From Bacteroidota bacterium (GTDB lineage Bacteria > Bacteroidota > Bacteroidia > Bacteroidales > UBA5342): a stretch of DNA of 52,036 nucleotides. The position numbers and the translations under genes are program-made. The DNA lies in contig QKHT01000304.1 of assembly GCA_003249935.1 (NCBI GenBank), positions 1 through 52,036 on the forward strand. Reading direction: 5' to 3'. Under the pieces are notes generated by a model. That model searched no databases, had not been told where the DNA came from, and saw only the letters and a program-made list of their open reading frames with translations. Positions 28,201-37,123 of this stretch are shown here, piece after piece (the first letter of the stretch is position 1; each line of letters begins with the position of its first letter).

Positions 28201-28376
28201 GTTCAGCCATCCTGGCCTTGTCGGTTCAGCAACATTTTGTGATAGCCGATTCGTTATTTGCAATTGTCTTAATTTTGGTCATTGGGTTATTCGGAGGAGT
28301 AGTTATTTATTTGGTATCATCTAAAATGTTGCATAAATCATTTAATCTTACCACATACAACGAGAACCGGTTTTAA
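25209..28376 (+). CDS. Large FtsX-type ABC permease (1055 residues)
   Basis: This inner-membrane permease has an N-terminal helix (LIIISGVALATAVVIGALIIGNSVRSGL) followed by a large periplasmic domain (about 40-480). Then come FtsX transmembrane bundles (about 485-620, LSFFLILSAIILSVLLL and later helices), central helices (640-720), a second periplasmic domain and a final three-helix bundle (about 930-1045). It thus has two FtsX halves in one chain, the MacB/LolC-like layout doubled. The GALxxGNSVRSGL start recalls long permeases common in Planctomycetes and related phyla. It overlaps the ATPase gene by 13 nt. M1 and M7 (25227) are both possible. The substrate is unknown; export of a lipid-linked or glycosylated molecule is inference. 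Confidence 0.85.
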   Translation: MYKINYMWRFFWQNIRFSYRSHLIIISGVALATAVVIGALIIGNSVRSGLVNGVSESIGNTRIAVKSGDRFFDRTLSSRLSAALNVPVAPVLQMRGSVRNLQKQAEIPKCNVYAVDSTFKYISAEPILWPSDHGVLISENISTKLNVLVGDLIQLSFERATNLPVNTPFVAGSEQTITINVTVQAILTDKFPEKFNLANSQLQSYNVFVSTDLTDRFLKPEKPANIALIASESVNREDVDNELCKIMLPSDVGLLLSQRGHSGTVIHSNRVFIDSTLPERLRADEKKLSYFANSFSNKGDTAWYGFVSSLPDSACGSSQTIINQWLAEKLNLTVGDSLRLGYYVIGPYKKLEERTASFVVKSVVEMDDPIENKDLMPHIPGLTDVGNCRDWRTGVPIELNRIEKADEIYWKQYKGTPKAFINNKTANLLWSNRFGSYTSLVFNADSAAVGKMLEGRLRPDWFGISVENIREKRLFAATHGVDFSQLFLGLSFFLILSAIILSVLLLRRYVEKRKTSDAVLSALGFSNKQIIFLFMTEIMLVVFIGTLFGVLLALGFAKIVLWSMNHFWTSIVGTTIASVKPDLVSVLSGIGFVSITIGTLALLYLLKSSAIAVHNRIRRVIYSNGQKYQKRGRWYFVLLVVACLIVVYFWFTGRTGSVAIVFFVGTLFLISACGMLKHPKRNSQKELGINSVMDLLAFNQRSAKLGSFLLFALGSFLTFIVGLNHKSVSDDYTLRSSSTGGFAFWAETSKTIISVPETYLKPAMFIRKDGDDASCLNINGILQPALLGVPVEMLQKRFTISGNKTWFDLKKRKDSTVFPAFADATVLQWSLYKHIGDTLFYTSENGVKIGFEIIGTINNSIFQGYLLVDREMLQNLYPSLSGANIMLFDALPEQKDMVRHNIERLFAGYGLELISTTQKLEQFLSVENSYLSVFIVLGFWALLFGTVGFGVFIVNDIRSGLWQFQQLKTLGYALRHIKTALFRTYFYLLLKALFGGVCSAILALSVQQHFVIADSLFAIVLILVIGLFGGVVIYLVSSKMLHKSFNLTTYNENRF

Positions 28377-28572
28377 AAAGTTGTTTTCTTTCATCTGTGT
28401 AAAGTCCCCATTCACCGACGTTTTTTGGCTGTTGGTAGAAAATGTCATATTCTGCATTGTTTCTAATCATTACATTTGGGTATATTTTTATTATATCTGG
28501 TAACATTATTGGTTAAACAACGTTAAGTATTAGTTATACATTTTTACAATAACAAATTTTTTGAAAGATTTT

Positions 28573-28588
28573 TTCGGGTTAACCCGAA
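28573..28588 (+). promoter_or_regulatory. Perfect 16-bp palindrome before the efflux operon
   Basis: TTCGGGTTAACCCGAA is a perfect palindrome 34 nt upstream of the MacB-like ATPase start in a 245-nt intergenic gap. It is a plausible operator for a dimeric repressor such as a TetR or MarR type; no regulator gene is adjacent. I found no confident -33/-7 pair around it. Confidence 0.5.
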
Positions 28589-28621
28589 CATTAAAAGATA
28601 AACAACAAAAAAACGCAAAAT

Positions 28622-29314
28622 ATGGTCGATATTAATGAACTACATAAATCATACATCAATGGCAAAAACAAACTACATGTTTTAAAGGGTGTTAATTTAC
28701 ATATTGAAGCAGGCGAAATGGTTTCGATTATGGGATCGTCGGGTTCCGGAAAATCCACACTACTTAATATACTCGGCATACTGGATAATTACGATAAGGG
28801 AACCTATTCGCTTGGTGGAAAACTTATTCAAAATATGTCCGAAACTAAGGCTGCACGTTACCGCAATGAAATGATTGGTTTTGTTTTTCAGTCGTTTAAC
28901 CTTATATCGTTTAAAACGGCATTAGAAAATGTGGCATTACCTCTCTATTATAAGGGTATGGGTCGTAAAAAGCGAAATCTTGTGGCCATGAGTTATCTCG
29001 AAAAAGTCGGGCTTGAACCATGGGCAAACCATTTGCCGAGTGAAATGAGTGGCGGACAAAAGCAACGTGTGGCCATTGCACGGGCTTTAATTGCCAACCC
29101 ACAGCTAATTTTGGCCGATGAACCTACCGGTGCACTCGATACACATACCAGTTACGAAGTAATGAATTTGCTGAGAGAGATTAATGAAGCTGGCAAAACC
29201 CTGATAATTGTAACTCACGAGCACGATATTTCGCAAATGACCGATCGAATAATCCGTTTGCGCGATGGGGTAATAGAACGTGAGGAATTTCCGGTAAAAG
29301 CAGCAACTGTATAA
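28622..29314 (+). CDS. MacB-like ABC transporter ATPase
   Basis: This 230-residue ATPase has Walker [13 protein letters not shown]-loop VFQSFNLI, signature [15 protein letters not shown] and Walker [16 protein letters not shown]. It is the first gene of a five-gene unit whose next members are two FtsX-type permeases, a periplasmic adaptor and a TolC-like channel. In this system the ATPase and permease are separate polypeptides, unlike E. coli MacB where they are fused. It should drive tripartite efflux across both membranes. The substrate (macrolide, peptide, lipid) cannot be told from sequence. A palindrome at 28573-28588 may control it. Confidence 0.93.
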   Translation: MVDINELHKSYINGKNKLHVLKGVNLHIEAGEMVSIMGSSGSGKSTLLNILGILDNYDKGTYSLGGKLIQNMSETKAARYRNEMIGFVFQSFNLISFKTALENVALPLYYKGMGRKKRNLVAMSYLEKVGLEPWANHLPSEMSGGQKQRVAIARALIANPQLILADEPTGALDTHTSYEVMNLLREINEAGKTLIIVTHEHDISQMTDRIIRLRDGVIEREEFPVKAATV

Positions 29315-29323
29315 ACTACTATT

Positions 29324-30589
29324 ATGTTCGATCTCAATATTTGGCAGGAAATTGGCAGTACCATTCGTAAGAACCGGCTGCGAACCCTTCTTACAGGTTT
29401 TAGTGTGGCATGGGGTATTTTTATGCTTATTGTGCTGCTTGGTGCCGGCAACGGCCTAACGCATGGCATGCAGGAAAATTTTGCCGACGATGCGGTTAAC
29501 TCCATTTGGTTCAATAATGGCACAACTTCCAAAGCATGGATGGGCTTAAAACCGGGACGTGATATCGTTTTCGATAATGATGATCTGACATACATAAAAG
29601 CAAATTTTCCTGAAGTCGATTTAATATCGGGCCGGTTTTGGCTTCCCTGGAATAATGTTACCGTATCGCACAATACAGAATATAGTTCTTATCAGGTTCT
29701 GGCGTGTGGTTCAGCCTATGCCGAAATTGAAAATGCCACAGTAACTAAAGGGCGGTTTATTAGCGATTTAGATGATAACGAAAATCGTAAAGTGGCAGTG
29801 GTTGGCCAGGAAGTAATTGATAAATTGTTTAAGCCCGAAGAACAGGCCCTTGGTGATTATATCAAAATCAACAATGTAATGTTTCGTGTAGTAGGAATTT
29901 ATCAGGATAATACAGGGTGGGATAATAAACGTGTTTATATTCCAATGCATACTGCTCAATCGTTGTTTAATGGTGGTAATCGGGTTCATAACATAGCCAT
30001 TACCACAAAAATAGATCCGAAGGAAGCTCCGTTACTCGAGGCAAAAATAAAAGCCTACCTCATGCATAAGTACAAAATTCACCCCGAAGATAAAAAGGCC
30101 ATTTTTGTATGGAACCGTTTAGACGACTATTCGCGTACAATGAACGTGTTCAGCAGTATAACCCTTTTTGTGGCCATTATTGGTATTATGACTATTATAT
30201 CGGGTGTTGTAGGGGTGAGTAATATTATGCTGATAACTGTTAAGGAACGAACCCGCGAGTTTGGGGTTAGAAAAGCACTCGGTGCCACACCGGGCAGTAT
30301 TGTAAAAATGGTGATTTTCGAGGCTGTTATTATTACGGCCATTGCCGGATATGTTGGCCTTTTGGGTGGTATCGGTTTAACCGAAGCTATTAGTGCGGTG
30401 ATAGAGCAAGGCATTCAACAAGGGCCGCGACAACCCGGTCAGGCCACAATGTTTCGAAACCCAACTGTTGATATTACGTTGGCAACCGGAGCTACAATAC
30501 TTTTAGTTATATCCGGAACTTTGGCCGGATTAATTCCAGCCATGCGTGCGGCCAAAATACGTCCAATCGAGGCACTTCGCGACGAATAA
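29324..30589 (+). CDS. MacB-like ABC permease 1
   Basis: This 421-residue permease has an N-terminal transmembrane helix (TLLTGFSVAWGIFMLIVLLGAG), a periplasmic MacB_PCD domain (about 45-270) and a C-terminal FtsX bundle of three helices. The bundle has the family motif VGVSNIMLITVKERTREFGVRKALGATP, and the protein ends in IRPIEALRDE. It starts 9 nt after the ATPase stop. The protein is closely similar in layout and ending to the following gene, so the two probably form a heterodimeric channel. Length is normal for unfused MacB-type permeases. Confidence 0.92.
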   Translation: MFDLNIWQEIGSTIRKNRLRTLLTGFSVAWGIFMLIVLLGAGNGLTHGMQENFADDAVNSIWFNNGTTSKAWMGLKPGRDIVFDNDDLTYIKANFPEVDLISGRFWLPWNNVTVSHNTEYSSYQVLACGSAYAEIENATVTKGRFISDLDDNENRKVAVVGQEVIDKLFKPEEQALGDYIKINNVMFRVVGIYQDNTGWDNKRVYIPMHTAQSLFNGGNRVHNIAITTKIDPKEAPLLEAKIKAYLMHKYKIHPEDKKAIFVWNRLDDYSRTMNVFSSITLFVAIIGIMTIISGVVGVSNIMLITVKERTREFGVRKALGATPGSIVKMVIFEAVIITAIAGYVGLLGGIGLTEAISAVIEQGIQQGPRQPGQATMFRNPTVDITLATGATILLVISGTLAGLIPAMRAAKIRPIEALRDE

Positions 30590-30611
30590 TTAATTTGTAA
30601 TAAACGCAACT

Positions 30612-31895
30612 ATGTATATATCGTTTTTCGACCCCGACTTTTGGCAGGAAATTTGGAGTTCGTTGAAAAAGAATAAGATACGAACTTTTTTAACGGCATT
30701 TGGTGTATTTTGGGGCATATTTATGCTGGTGATAATGGCCGGTGCAGGCAAAGCACTTAATAATGGTGTGAGCGAAGGGTTTAAAAATTTTGCATCGAAC
30801 AGTGCTTTTATTTGGGCCAATAAAACTGGTGAACCATACAAGGGGTTTAAGCGTGGGCGAATTTGGAATATTCGTAACAGCGATATAGCTTATCTGCGCG
30901 ACAATGTGCCCGAAATAGAATACCTTGCCCCAAGGCTACAGGGCTGGCGCGAGAGCAAAGGCGATAATGTGGTTCGGGGAATTCGAAGTGGTTCGTTTGC
31001 CATCAATGGCGATTATCCCGAATATCGGAAAATTGACCCATTTACTATGGTTTATGGTCGGTTTATTAATGAAATCGATATTATCAATCGCAGAAAGGTC
31101 TGTATTATTGGCGAACGTGTATACGATGTTCTGTTTCAGCCTAAAGAAAACCCAATTGGTAAAGTGATAAGGGTCAATGGTGTCTATTTTACTGTTGTTG
31201 GAGTATTTATTCCCGATACCAAAATCAATTTTGGCAGCGATAAGAAGGAAACGATATTCATGCCATTTACTACTTTGCAACAGACATTTAATTATGGCGA
31301 TGTGGTTCATTTTTTCTCTTTTACCGCAAAAAACGGGATACCTGTTAGCGATATTGAGCCCAAGGTGATAAAAATGTTAAAAGAAAGGAATAGTATTGCT
31401 CCAAACGATAGCGAAGGGGTGGGGCATGTTAATGTAGAAGCACAGTTTAAGCAGATGAGTTATCTGTTTATTGGAATCGCAGTATTGACATGGATTGTTG
31501 GTCTGGGAACCCTTCTTGCCGGGGTAATTGGTGTGTCAAATATCATGCTCATTATCGTTAAAGAACGAACCCATGAAATCGGCATTCAAAGGGCTTTGGG
31601 GGCTACCCCACGAAAAATTATTACGCAAATTATAACCGAATCGGTATTTCTGACCACATTGTCGGGCTATTTGGGATTGTTGCTGGGCATTTTGGTATTG
31701 CAAGGTGCGGGGAAGGTAATTGAAATGTCTAAAGAAGCGGGAAATAGCGATATGATTTTGTCTGATCCATCTATCTCGCTATCCACCGGTATTATCGCAT
31801 TAATAATACTGATTGTATTTGGAGCTATTGCAGGGATGTTGCCGGCAAGCCGGGCTGTAAGAATGAAGGCTATAGATGCATTACGAGACGAATAA
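30612..31895 (+). CDS. MacB-like ABC permease 2
   Basis: This 427-residue permease has the same architecture as the upstream gene: a helix in TFLTAFGVFWGIFMLVIMAGAG, a MacB_PCD-like periplasmic domain and a C-terminal FtsX bundle with GVIGVSNIMLIIVKERTHEIGIQRALGATP. The ending KAIDALRDE is nearly identical to that of permease 1. The pair probably arose by tandem duplication, with clear divergence in the periplasmic region. Heterodimer formation is inference. It starts 22 nt after permease 1 stops. Confidence 0.92.
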   Translation: MYISFFDPDFWQEIWSSLKKNKIRTFLTAFGVFWGIFMLVIMAGAGKALNNGVSEGFKNFASNSAFIWANKTGEPYKGFKRGRIWNIRNSDIAYLRDNVPEIEYLAPRLQGWRESKGDNVVRGIRSGSFAINGDYPEYRKIDPFTMVYGRFINEIDIINRRKVCIIGERVYDVLFQPKENPIGKVIRVNGVYFTVVGVFIPDTKINFGSDKKETIFMPFTTLQQTFNYGDVVHFFSFTAKNGIPVSDIEPKVIKMLKERNSIAPNDSEGVGHVNVEAQFKQMSYLFIGIAVLTWIVGLGTLLAGVIGVSNIMLIIVKERTHEIGIQRALGATPRKIITQIITESVFLTTLSGYLGLLLGILVLQGAGKVIEMSKEAGNSDMILSDPSISLSTGIIALIILIVFGAIAGMLPASRAVRMKAIDALRDE

Positions 31896-31927
31896 AAACA
31901 ATTTACAAAATAAAACAGCATAAAAAA

Positions 31928-33073
31928 ATGAAGAAGGTATTACGTATCGTGTTAATTGTTGTAGGTGTTGCAGTGGTTATCGCTACATTTGTTTTTCTCT
32001 ATAACAAATCGAAAAAAGAACCGGTAAAGTACGAAATAAAGAAAGCGCGCATTGATAATGTAAGCAGTAAAACTGTAGCAACCGGAAGCGTTGTGCCACG
32101 GAAAGAAGTTGAGGTAAAACCGCAGGTTTCGGGTATTGTAGATGAACTTTATGTAGAGGCAGGAAATATCGTAAAAAAAGATCAGGTCTTAGCCCGGATA
32201 AAAATAATACCGGATATGGTAAACCTCAATGGTGCCGAATCGAGGTTGAACCAAGCTAAAATCAGAATGGAGGATGCCCGTCAGGATTACGACCGTCAGA
32301 AAGAACTTTTCGATCGTAAAGTAATTTCGCAAAGCGAATTTCAAAAAACGGTAACGGCTTACAACGAAGCGCGGGAAGAAATGGATGGAGCCGAAAACAA
32401 CCTTCAGTTAATTAAAGAAGGTGTAACACGTAAATCGCAAAAAACAACAAATACACTTATTCGCTCAACAATCGATGGCATGGTACTCGATGTGCCGATT
32501 AAAGTTGGAAACTCGGTTATCCAGGCTAATACATTTAATGCCGGAACAACCATTGCTACAATTGCCGATATGCGCGATATGATTTTTCTTGGCAAAATCG
32601 ATGAAACAGAAGTTGGGAAGTTAAAAGCCGAAATGCCGCTTCAGATTTCGATTGGGGCAATTCCCGATGAAAAATTTCCTGCATTTTTAGAATATGTTTC
32701 GCCTAAAGGCGTAGAACAAAATGGTGCCATTCAGTTTGAAATAAAAGCCAATGTCCAGCTTAAAGAGAGTCGTTTTATCCGTTCTGGTTACAGTGCCAAT
32801 GCCGATATTGTCCTCGATAGGAAGGACAGTGTGTTGGTTGTGGACGAAAGTATTGTTCAATTTTCGGGTGATTCGGCTTTTGTTGAGGTACTTACAACAA
32901 AGGATCCTCAAACATTCAAAAAACAATATGTAAAAACAGGGTTGTCCGATGGGTTAAAGATTGAAATTCTTGAAGGTGTAACACTCAACGACGAATTGAA
33001 AGGTGAGAAAATAGATCCTAAGAAAAAATTGGAGAGTAGCACAGATAAACAGAAAGAAAGCACAAAAAAATAG
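31928..33073 (+). CDS. Periplasmic adaptor (MacA/HlyD family)
   Basis: This 381-residue membrane-fusion protein has an N-terminal anchor helix (VLRIVLIVVGVAVVIATFVFLY), a lipoyl half-motif near residue 60-85 (KPQVSGIVDELYVEAGN) and a coiled-coil hairpin with KEL-type heptads (about 100-165). The second lipoyl half reads IDGMVLDVPIKVGNSV, followed by a beta-barrel and a membrane-proximal domain. A basic/acidic low-complexity tail ends it (KKKLESSTDKQKESTKK). It joins the inner-membrane ABC complex to the outer-membrane channel. It starts 32 nt after permease 2. Confidence 0.94.
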   Translation: MKKVLRIVLIVVGVAVVIATFVFLYNKSKKEPVKYEIKKARIDNVSSKTVATGSVVPRKEVEVKPQVSGIVDELYVEAGNIVKKDQVLARIKIIPDMVNLNGAESRLNQAKIRMEDARQDYDRQKELFDRKVISQSEFQKTVTAYNEAREEMDGAENNLQLIKEGVTRKSQKTTNTLIRSTIDGMVLDVPIKVGNSVIQANTFNAGTTIATIADMRDMIFLGKIDETEVGKLKAEMPLQISIGAIPDEKFPAFLEYVSPKGVEQNGAIQFEIKANVQLKESRFIRSGYSANADIVLDRKDSVLVVDESIVQFSGDSAFVEVLTTKDPQTFKKQYVKTGLSDGLKIEILEGVTLNDELKGEKIDPKKKLESSTDKQKESTKK

Positions 33074-33079
33074 TTGGGA

Positions 33080-34384
33080 ATGAAAAAGTATTTAATAATA
33101 TTCGCTCTTATGCCGCTTTTTGCATCGGGTCAGGCCGAACAGGAAAAATGGACATTAGAACAATGTATTAGTTATGGTTTACAGCACAATATTACAGTTA
33201 AAAAGCAGGCACTTTCAATGCAAACAAGTAGTATTGAGCGAAGTAAGGCACAGCATAGTCGATTGTTTGATGTTTCTGCCGATGCCAATACATATAAATA
33301 TTATGGTCGTTCGCTCAATTACGAAAATCAGTATGTAAATGTTAACTCCACAGCAGCCGATGTTCGAATTAGTGCTTCTGTGCCAATATTTAGTGGGTTT
33401 AGAATAAGTAATAGTATAAAAAAAGCTGAACTCGACTATAAAGCAGAGGGTGAGGTGCTCAATTCTATTTCGAAAGATGTGGCTCTTTCCATTTCGCTCG
33501 ATTTTCTGAATACTTTATTAGCGAAAGAATTATATAATGTATCGTTGAACCAGCAGAAGTTGTCTGAAGAACAATTGCAAAAGGTTCAAATCAAATACAA
33601 TGCCGGGGCTGTATCAAAAGATATATTACTTGAGTCGATGGCACAACTTTCGGCCGATGAAGCGACCCTCACCGAACGAAAGGCCATAGTGACCAATAAC
33701 TTGCTGGCACTTGCCCAAAAACTCAATGTGGAAAATCCATGGATATTTGATATCGATGTCTCGGATTTGGCTACACTTAATGCCGATTTAAGTGTTACTT
33801 CTGCGTCGGATTTATATGCGCTTGCCGCTAAATCATGGCCTACTTTAGCCTACTCAAATCTGAAATATAAAAGCAACGAATATGCTGTGAAAATAGCCAA
33901 GGGGGCACTCTATCCCTCGTTTGGCGGTTTTGGTAGCTATAGCATTGGTTGGAATAATCAGTTTACCGCCGAGCAAAACCGAAACTCGGGACGAGAATCA
34001 GTTGGTGTTGGTATGTCTATTCCAATATTTGGTAAATTTAATGCGCGTAACGATGTAAAGCTGGCACAAATTAATCTCGAACAGAGTCGCTTAGCGATTG
34101 ATGAAGCAGAGAAAACGCTGCGCGAAAATATTCAAAAGTCGTACGCTGAAGCATTTTCTTCCAAACTCAAATACGAGGCCGCTGTTAAATCGACGGCGGC
34201 AAGCCGTGCGTCGTTCGAATTTGCTAAAGAAAAATTCGATTTGGGTGCAATGTCTGTTTACGACTTTAATCTCACTCGTAGTAACCTTGTTAAGGCCGAA
34301 AGTAATATGCTACAGCAAAAATACAACTATTTGTTCTCGGCCAAAGTCCTCGACTTTTACCAAGGTGTTCCAATCCGATTGTAG
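33080..34384 (+). CDS. TolC-family outer-membrane efflux protein
   Basis: From the ATG at 33080 this is a 434-residue exported protein with signal peptide MKKYLIIFALMPLFASGQ and OEP-family repeats. These include WTLEQCISYGLQHNITVKKQ and long coiled-coil helices such as RSNLVKAESNMLQQKYNYLF. The ending KVLDFYQGVPIRL is typical of Bacteroidota TolC homologues. A TTG start 6 nt earlier is possible, but the ATG is better placed. It closes the tripartite efflux operon and is followed by a strong terminator shared with the convergent pnp gene. Confidence 0.93.
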   Translation: MKKYLIIFALMPLFASGQAEQEKWTLEQCISYGLQHNITVKKQALSMQTSSIERSKAQHSRLFDVSADANTYKYYGRSLNYENQYVNVNSTAADVRISASVPIFSGFRISNSIKKAELDYKAEGEVLNSISKDVALSISLDFLNTLLAKELYNVSLNQQKLSEEQLQKVQIKYNAGAVSKDILLESMAQLSADEATLTERKAIVTNNLLALAQKLNVENPWIFDIDVSDLATLNADLSVTSASDLYALAAKSWPTLAYSNLKYKSNEYAVKIAKGALYPSFGGFGSYSIGWNNQFTAEQNRNSGRESVGVGMSIPIFGKFNARNDVKLAQINLEQSRLAIDEAEKTLRENIQKSYAEAFSSKLKYEAAVKSTAASRASFEFAKEKFDLGAMSVYDFNLTRSNLVKAESNMLQQKYNYLFSAKVLDFYQGVPIRL

Positions 34385-34410
34385 TTTCTCTCTCTGTTTA
34401 TATAAATGTA

Positions 34411-34446
34411 AAAAAGGCTGTTCCGAAAATTTTGGAACAGCCTTTT
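34411..34446. terminator. Bidirectional terminator between tolC-like gene and pnp
   Basis: AAAAAGGCTGTTCC (34411-34424) pairs with GGAACAGCCTTTT (34434-34446) across a 9-nt loop. T runs are available in both directions, fitting the convergent genes. Confidence 0.9.
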
Positions 34447-34467
34447 AATTATTGTGAATTTATATGA

Positions 34468-36711
34468 CTATCGTCTGTCGCGTCCGCCACGGTCTCCACC
34501 ACGATCACGTCCGCCACGGTTGTCATCGCGACGTTCAAAACGCGGACGATCCTCGCGGGGCGGACGGCTTTCTTCAACGTGTCCTTCGGGTTTCGGTAAG
34601 AGTGCCTTAGCCGAAAGTTTGAATTTGCCGGTTTTTTCGTCAATAGCGATCAGTTTTACCTCAATGGTATCACCCTCTTTTATCCCTGTTTCTTCCATTG
34701 TTTCGTAACGTTTCCATGCAATTTCCGAAATATGAAGCAAGCCTTCTTTACCCGGAATGATTTCAACAAAACAACCAAAAGGAGCTAATGCTTTTACTTT
34801 AGATGTATATACTTCTCCAACTTCGGGAATTGCCACAATCGCCTTAATGCGACGCAGGGCCGCTTCGATAGCATCTCTGCCCGAAGCCGATACATCCACA
34901 AATCCTTTGCCTTCCTTCTCTTCAATGGTGATTGTCGATTTGGTCGATTCCTGAATTTCCTGAATGATTTTTCCTCCCGGTCCGATTACCGCACCAATCA
35001 TCTCTTTAGGAATAATGATTGTTTCGATACGTGGTGCATTTGGTTTCAATTCGGTATTTGGTTTGTCGATTGTTTCCAATATTTTGCCGAGAATATGCAT
35101 ACGTCCTTGCCTGGCTTGTTCGAGTGCTTTTTCAAGAATTTCGTACGATAATCCATCAACTTTAATGTCCATTTGAGTAGCCGTAATACCCTTTTCGGTA
35201 CCACACACCTTAAAGTCCATATCACCTAAATGGTCTTCGTCGCCCAAAATATCCGAAAGTACAGCCCATTTTGCAGCACCCTTATCGGTTATAAGTCCCA
35301 TGGCAATACCCGATACCGGCCTTTTAATTTGTATCCCTGCATCCATCAAAGCCAATGTTCCTGCGCAAACGGTAGCCATACTCGACGATCCGTTCGATTC
35401 CAGAATATCGCTTACCACGCGTACCGTATACGGAATTGCATCGGGCAACATCCGTTTCAGCGCACGGTGTGCAAGGTTTCCGTGTCCGATTTCGCGGCGG
35501 CTGATGCCTCTTGCAGCTTTTGCTTCGCCGGTTGAGAAAGGTGGGAAATTATAGTGAAGCAGGAATTTTTCCTTCGAACGGTTCAATACATCGTCAACCA
35601 ATTTTTCGTCGAGTTTGGTACCCAATGTAACCGATGTGAGCGATTGGGTTTCACCGCGGGTAAATATGGCTGAACCATGTGCGCCGGGTAAGTAATCAAT
35701 TTCGCTCCATATCGGACGAATTTCGGTGGTTGTACGTCCATCGAGTCTTTTGCCTTCGTCGAGAATCGAACGACGCATGGCTTCTTTCTCTACATCGTGG
35801 TAATAACGGCCAACCAATCCTTTAATTTTTGCATATTCATCGTCGCCGATTTGTGCCTTTTTCTCTTCAGAGTATTCAGCTTCAATGGCTTTGAAAGCAT
35901 CGCCACGTGCATGTTTGTTGGCATTGCACGAGGTGGCCACCACATACGCTTTATCGTAGCATTTAGCCCAGATTTCCTTTTTAAGATCTTCGTCGTTTTC
36001 TTCGTGGCAGTATTCGCGTTTTATTACGCCCAATTCTGCTGCCAGTTCGATTTGAGCCTGACACTGAATTCTAATGGCATCGTGCGCTACACGCAAGCCT
36101 TCGAGCATTTCGGCTTCCGAAACTTCATCCATTTCGCCTTCCACCATCATGATGTTTTCCATTGTGGCAGCCACCATAATGTCGATATCGGCATCTTTAA
36201 GTTCTTCGAATGTGGGGTTTACTTTATATTCGCCACCAATGCGGGCAACCCTTACTTCAGAAATCGGCCCGTTAAATGGAATCGATGATACAGAAATTGC
36301 GGCCGAGGCGGCTAAACCTGCCAGTGCATCGGGCATATCTATCGCATCGCCGGAGATAAGTTGTACCGTTACAAATGTTTCTGCATGAAAGTCGTCGGGG
36401 AAAAGAGGTCTGAGGGCACGGTCGATAAGACGCGATACCAAAATTTCTGAATCCGATGCTCTTCCTTCGCGTTTGGTAAAACCACCCGGGAAGCGACCGA
36501 ATGCAGAGTATTTTTCTTTATATTCTACCGTAAGCGGCATAAAATCGGTGCCCGGAACGGCATCATTTGCTGCTACTACTGTGGCGAGCAACATCGTGTC
36601 GCCCATTCTTACAACTACCGAACCATCGGCTTGTTTGGCTAATTTGCCTGTCTCAATGGTGATTGTTCTTCCATCACCAAGATCAATTTTCTTTATTGTT
36701 GGCGTAATCAT
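34468..36711 (-). CDS. pnp: Polyribonucleotide nucleotidyltransferase (PNPase)
   Basis: From the ATG at 36711 this is a 747-residue enzyme for 3'-to-5' RNA phosphorolysis. It has two RNase PH domains (about 1-145 and 300-530, with [15 protein letters not shown] and [11 protein letters not shown]-like [15 protein letters not shown]), a KH domain ([16 protein letters not shown]) and an S1 domain ([24 protein letters not shown]). The C-terminal tail of about 50 residues is rich in Arg, Gly and Asp, with RGG-like units. The longer frame to 36735 is rejected because a TATCTTTG promoter box (36756-36749) puts +1 near 36742 and the ATG at 36711 matches the family start. The tail probably binds RNA. 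Confidence 0.96.
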   Translation of the reverse strand: MITPTIKKIDLGDGRTITIETGKLAKQADGSVVVRMGDTMLLATVVAANDAVPGTDFMPLTVEYKEKYSAFGRFPGGFTKREGRASDSEILVSRLIDRALRPLFPDDFHAETFVTVQLISGDAIDMPDALAGLAASAAISVSSIPFNGPISEVRVARIGGEYKVNPTFEELKDADIDIMVAATMENIMMVEGEMDEVSEAEMLEGLRVAHDAIRIQCQAQIELAAELGVIKREYCHEENDEDLKKEIWAKCYDKAYVVATSCNANKHARGDAFKAIEAEYSEEKKAQIGDDEYAKIKGLVGRYYHDVEKEAMRRSILDEGKRLDGRTTTEIRPIWSEIDYLPGAHGSAIFTRGETQSLTSVTLGTKLDEKLVDDVLNRSKEKFLLHYNFPPFSTGEAKAARGISRREIGHGNLAHRALKRMLPDAIPYTVRVVSDILESNGSSSMATVCAGTLALMDAGIQIKRPVSGIAMGLITDKGAAKWAVLSDILGDEDHLGDMDFKVCGTEKGITATQMDIKVDGLSYEILEKALEQARQGRMHILGKILETIDKPNTELKPNAPRIETIIIPKEMIGAVIGPGGKIIQEIQESTKSTITIEEKEGKGFVDVSASGRDAIEAALRRIKAIVAIPEVGEVYTSKVKALAPFGCFVEIIPGKEGLLHISEIAWKRYETMEETGIKEGDTIEVKLIAIDEKTGKFKLSAKALLPKPEGHVEESRPPREDRPRFERRDDNRGGRDRGGDRGGRDRR

Positions 36712-36748
36712 TTTCTGCCAGTTTTTATATATCACTTTATTATCTCGG

Positions 36749-36756
36749 CAAAGATA
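36749..36756 (-). promoter_or_regulatory. -7 element of pnp
   Basis: The minus strand reads TATCTTTG, an exact TAnnTTTG match, about 38 nt before the pnp start codon. No convincing -33 TTG is present. Confidence 0.5.
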
Positions 36757-37056
36757 ACAGTTTATCCCATACCAGCATGGTCGTTACCCTTTATATATAA
36801 GGGGTTCATAAAAAAAATAATTATAAATGCAAATGGTAAAATTAATCTACTTATCCTTTTGTCCGATTTTATTCTTAAATGCCTTGGTTTTGATGATGTT
36901 TTAAAATGAAAGTAAAAACGGTTGTAATAATTTAAAAGTAAAGTAAAAGGCTGTGTAAATAATTAAAATGTAATATTATGCCGTGTATTGCGTAAAATAT
37001 ATTAATGATTGGTGTTTGAATTAATCATTTTTATAAGTAAAAACATGTCGAAAAAG
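36757..37056. other. AT-rich intergenic region between pnp and the small-protein unit
   Basis: This stretch is very AT-rich and carries no reading frame with recognisable coding character. It separates divergent promoters: the pnp promoter on the left and the palindrome-bearing promoter of the first small-protein unit on the right. I see no further structured element in it. Confidence 0.6.
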
Positions 37057-37088
37057 TATGTTGTAAAACATAAAAACACGTATCTTTG
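37057..37088 (+). promoter_or_regulatory. Promoter and operator-like palindrome of small-protein unit 1
   Basis: The inverted repeat TATGTT-GTAA-AACATA (37057-37072) overlaps the -33 TTG (37061-37063). An exact -7 TATCTTTG follows at 37081-37088 with 17 bp spacing. The whole block is repeated upstream of unit 2. A bound dimer here would block polymerase (inference). Confidence 0.6.
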
Positions 37089-37123
37089 CAGTGTAATTAA
37101 TAACAATTCTAATTAATTGAATT

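Noticed and set aside
35797-36288. 163-codon open frame antisense to pnp
   Set aside because: Composition (Phe-, His- and Cys-rich) is that of a complementary-strand shadow and pnp is unambiguous here.
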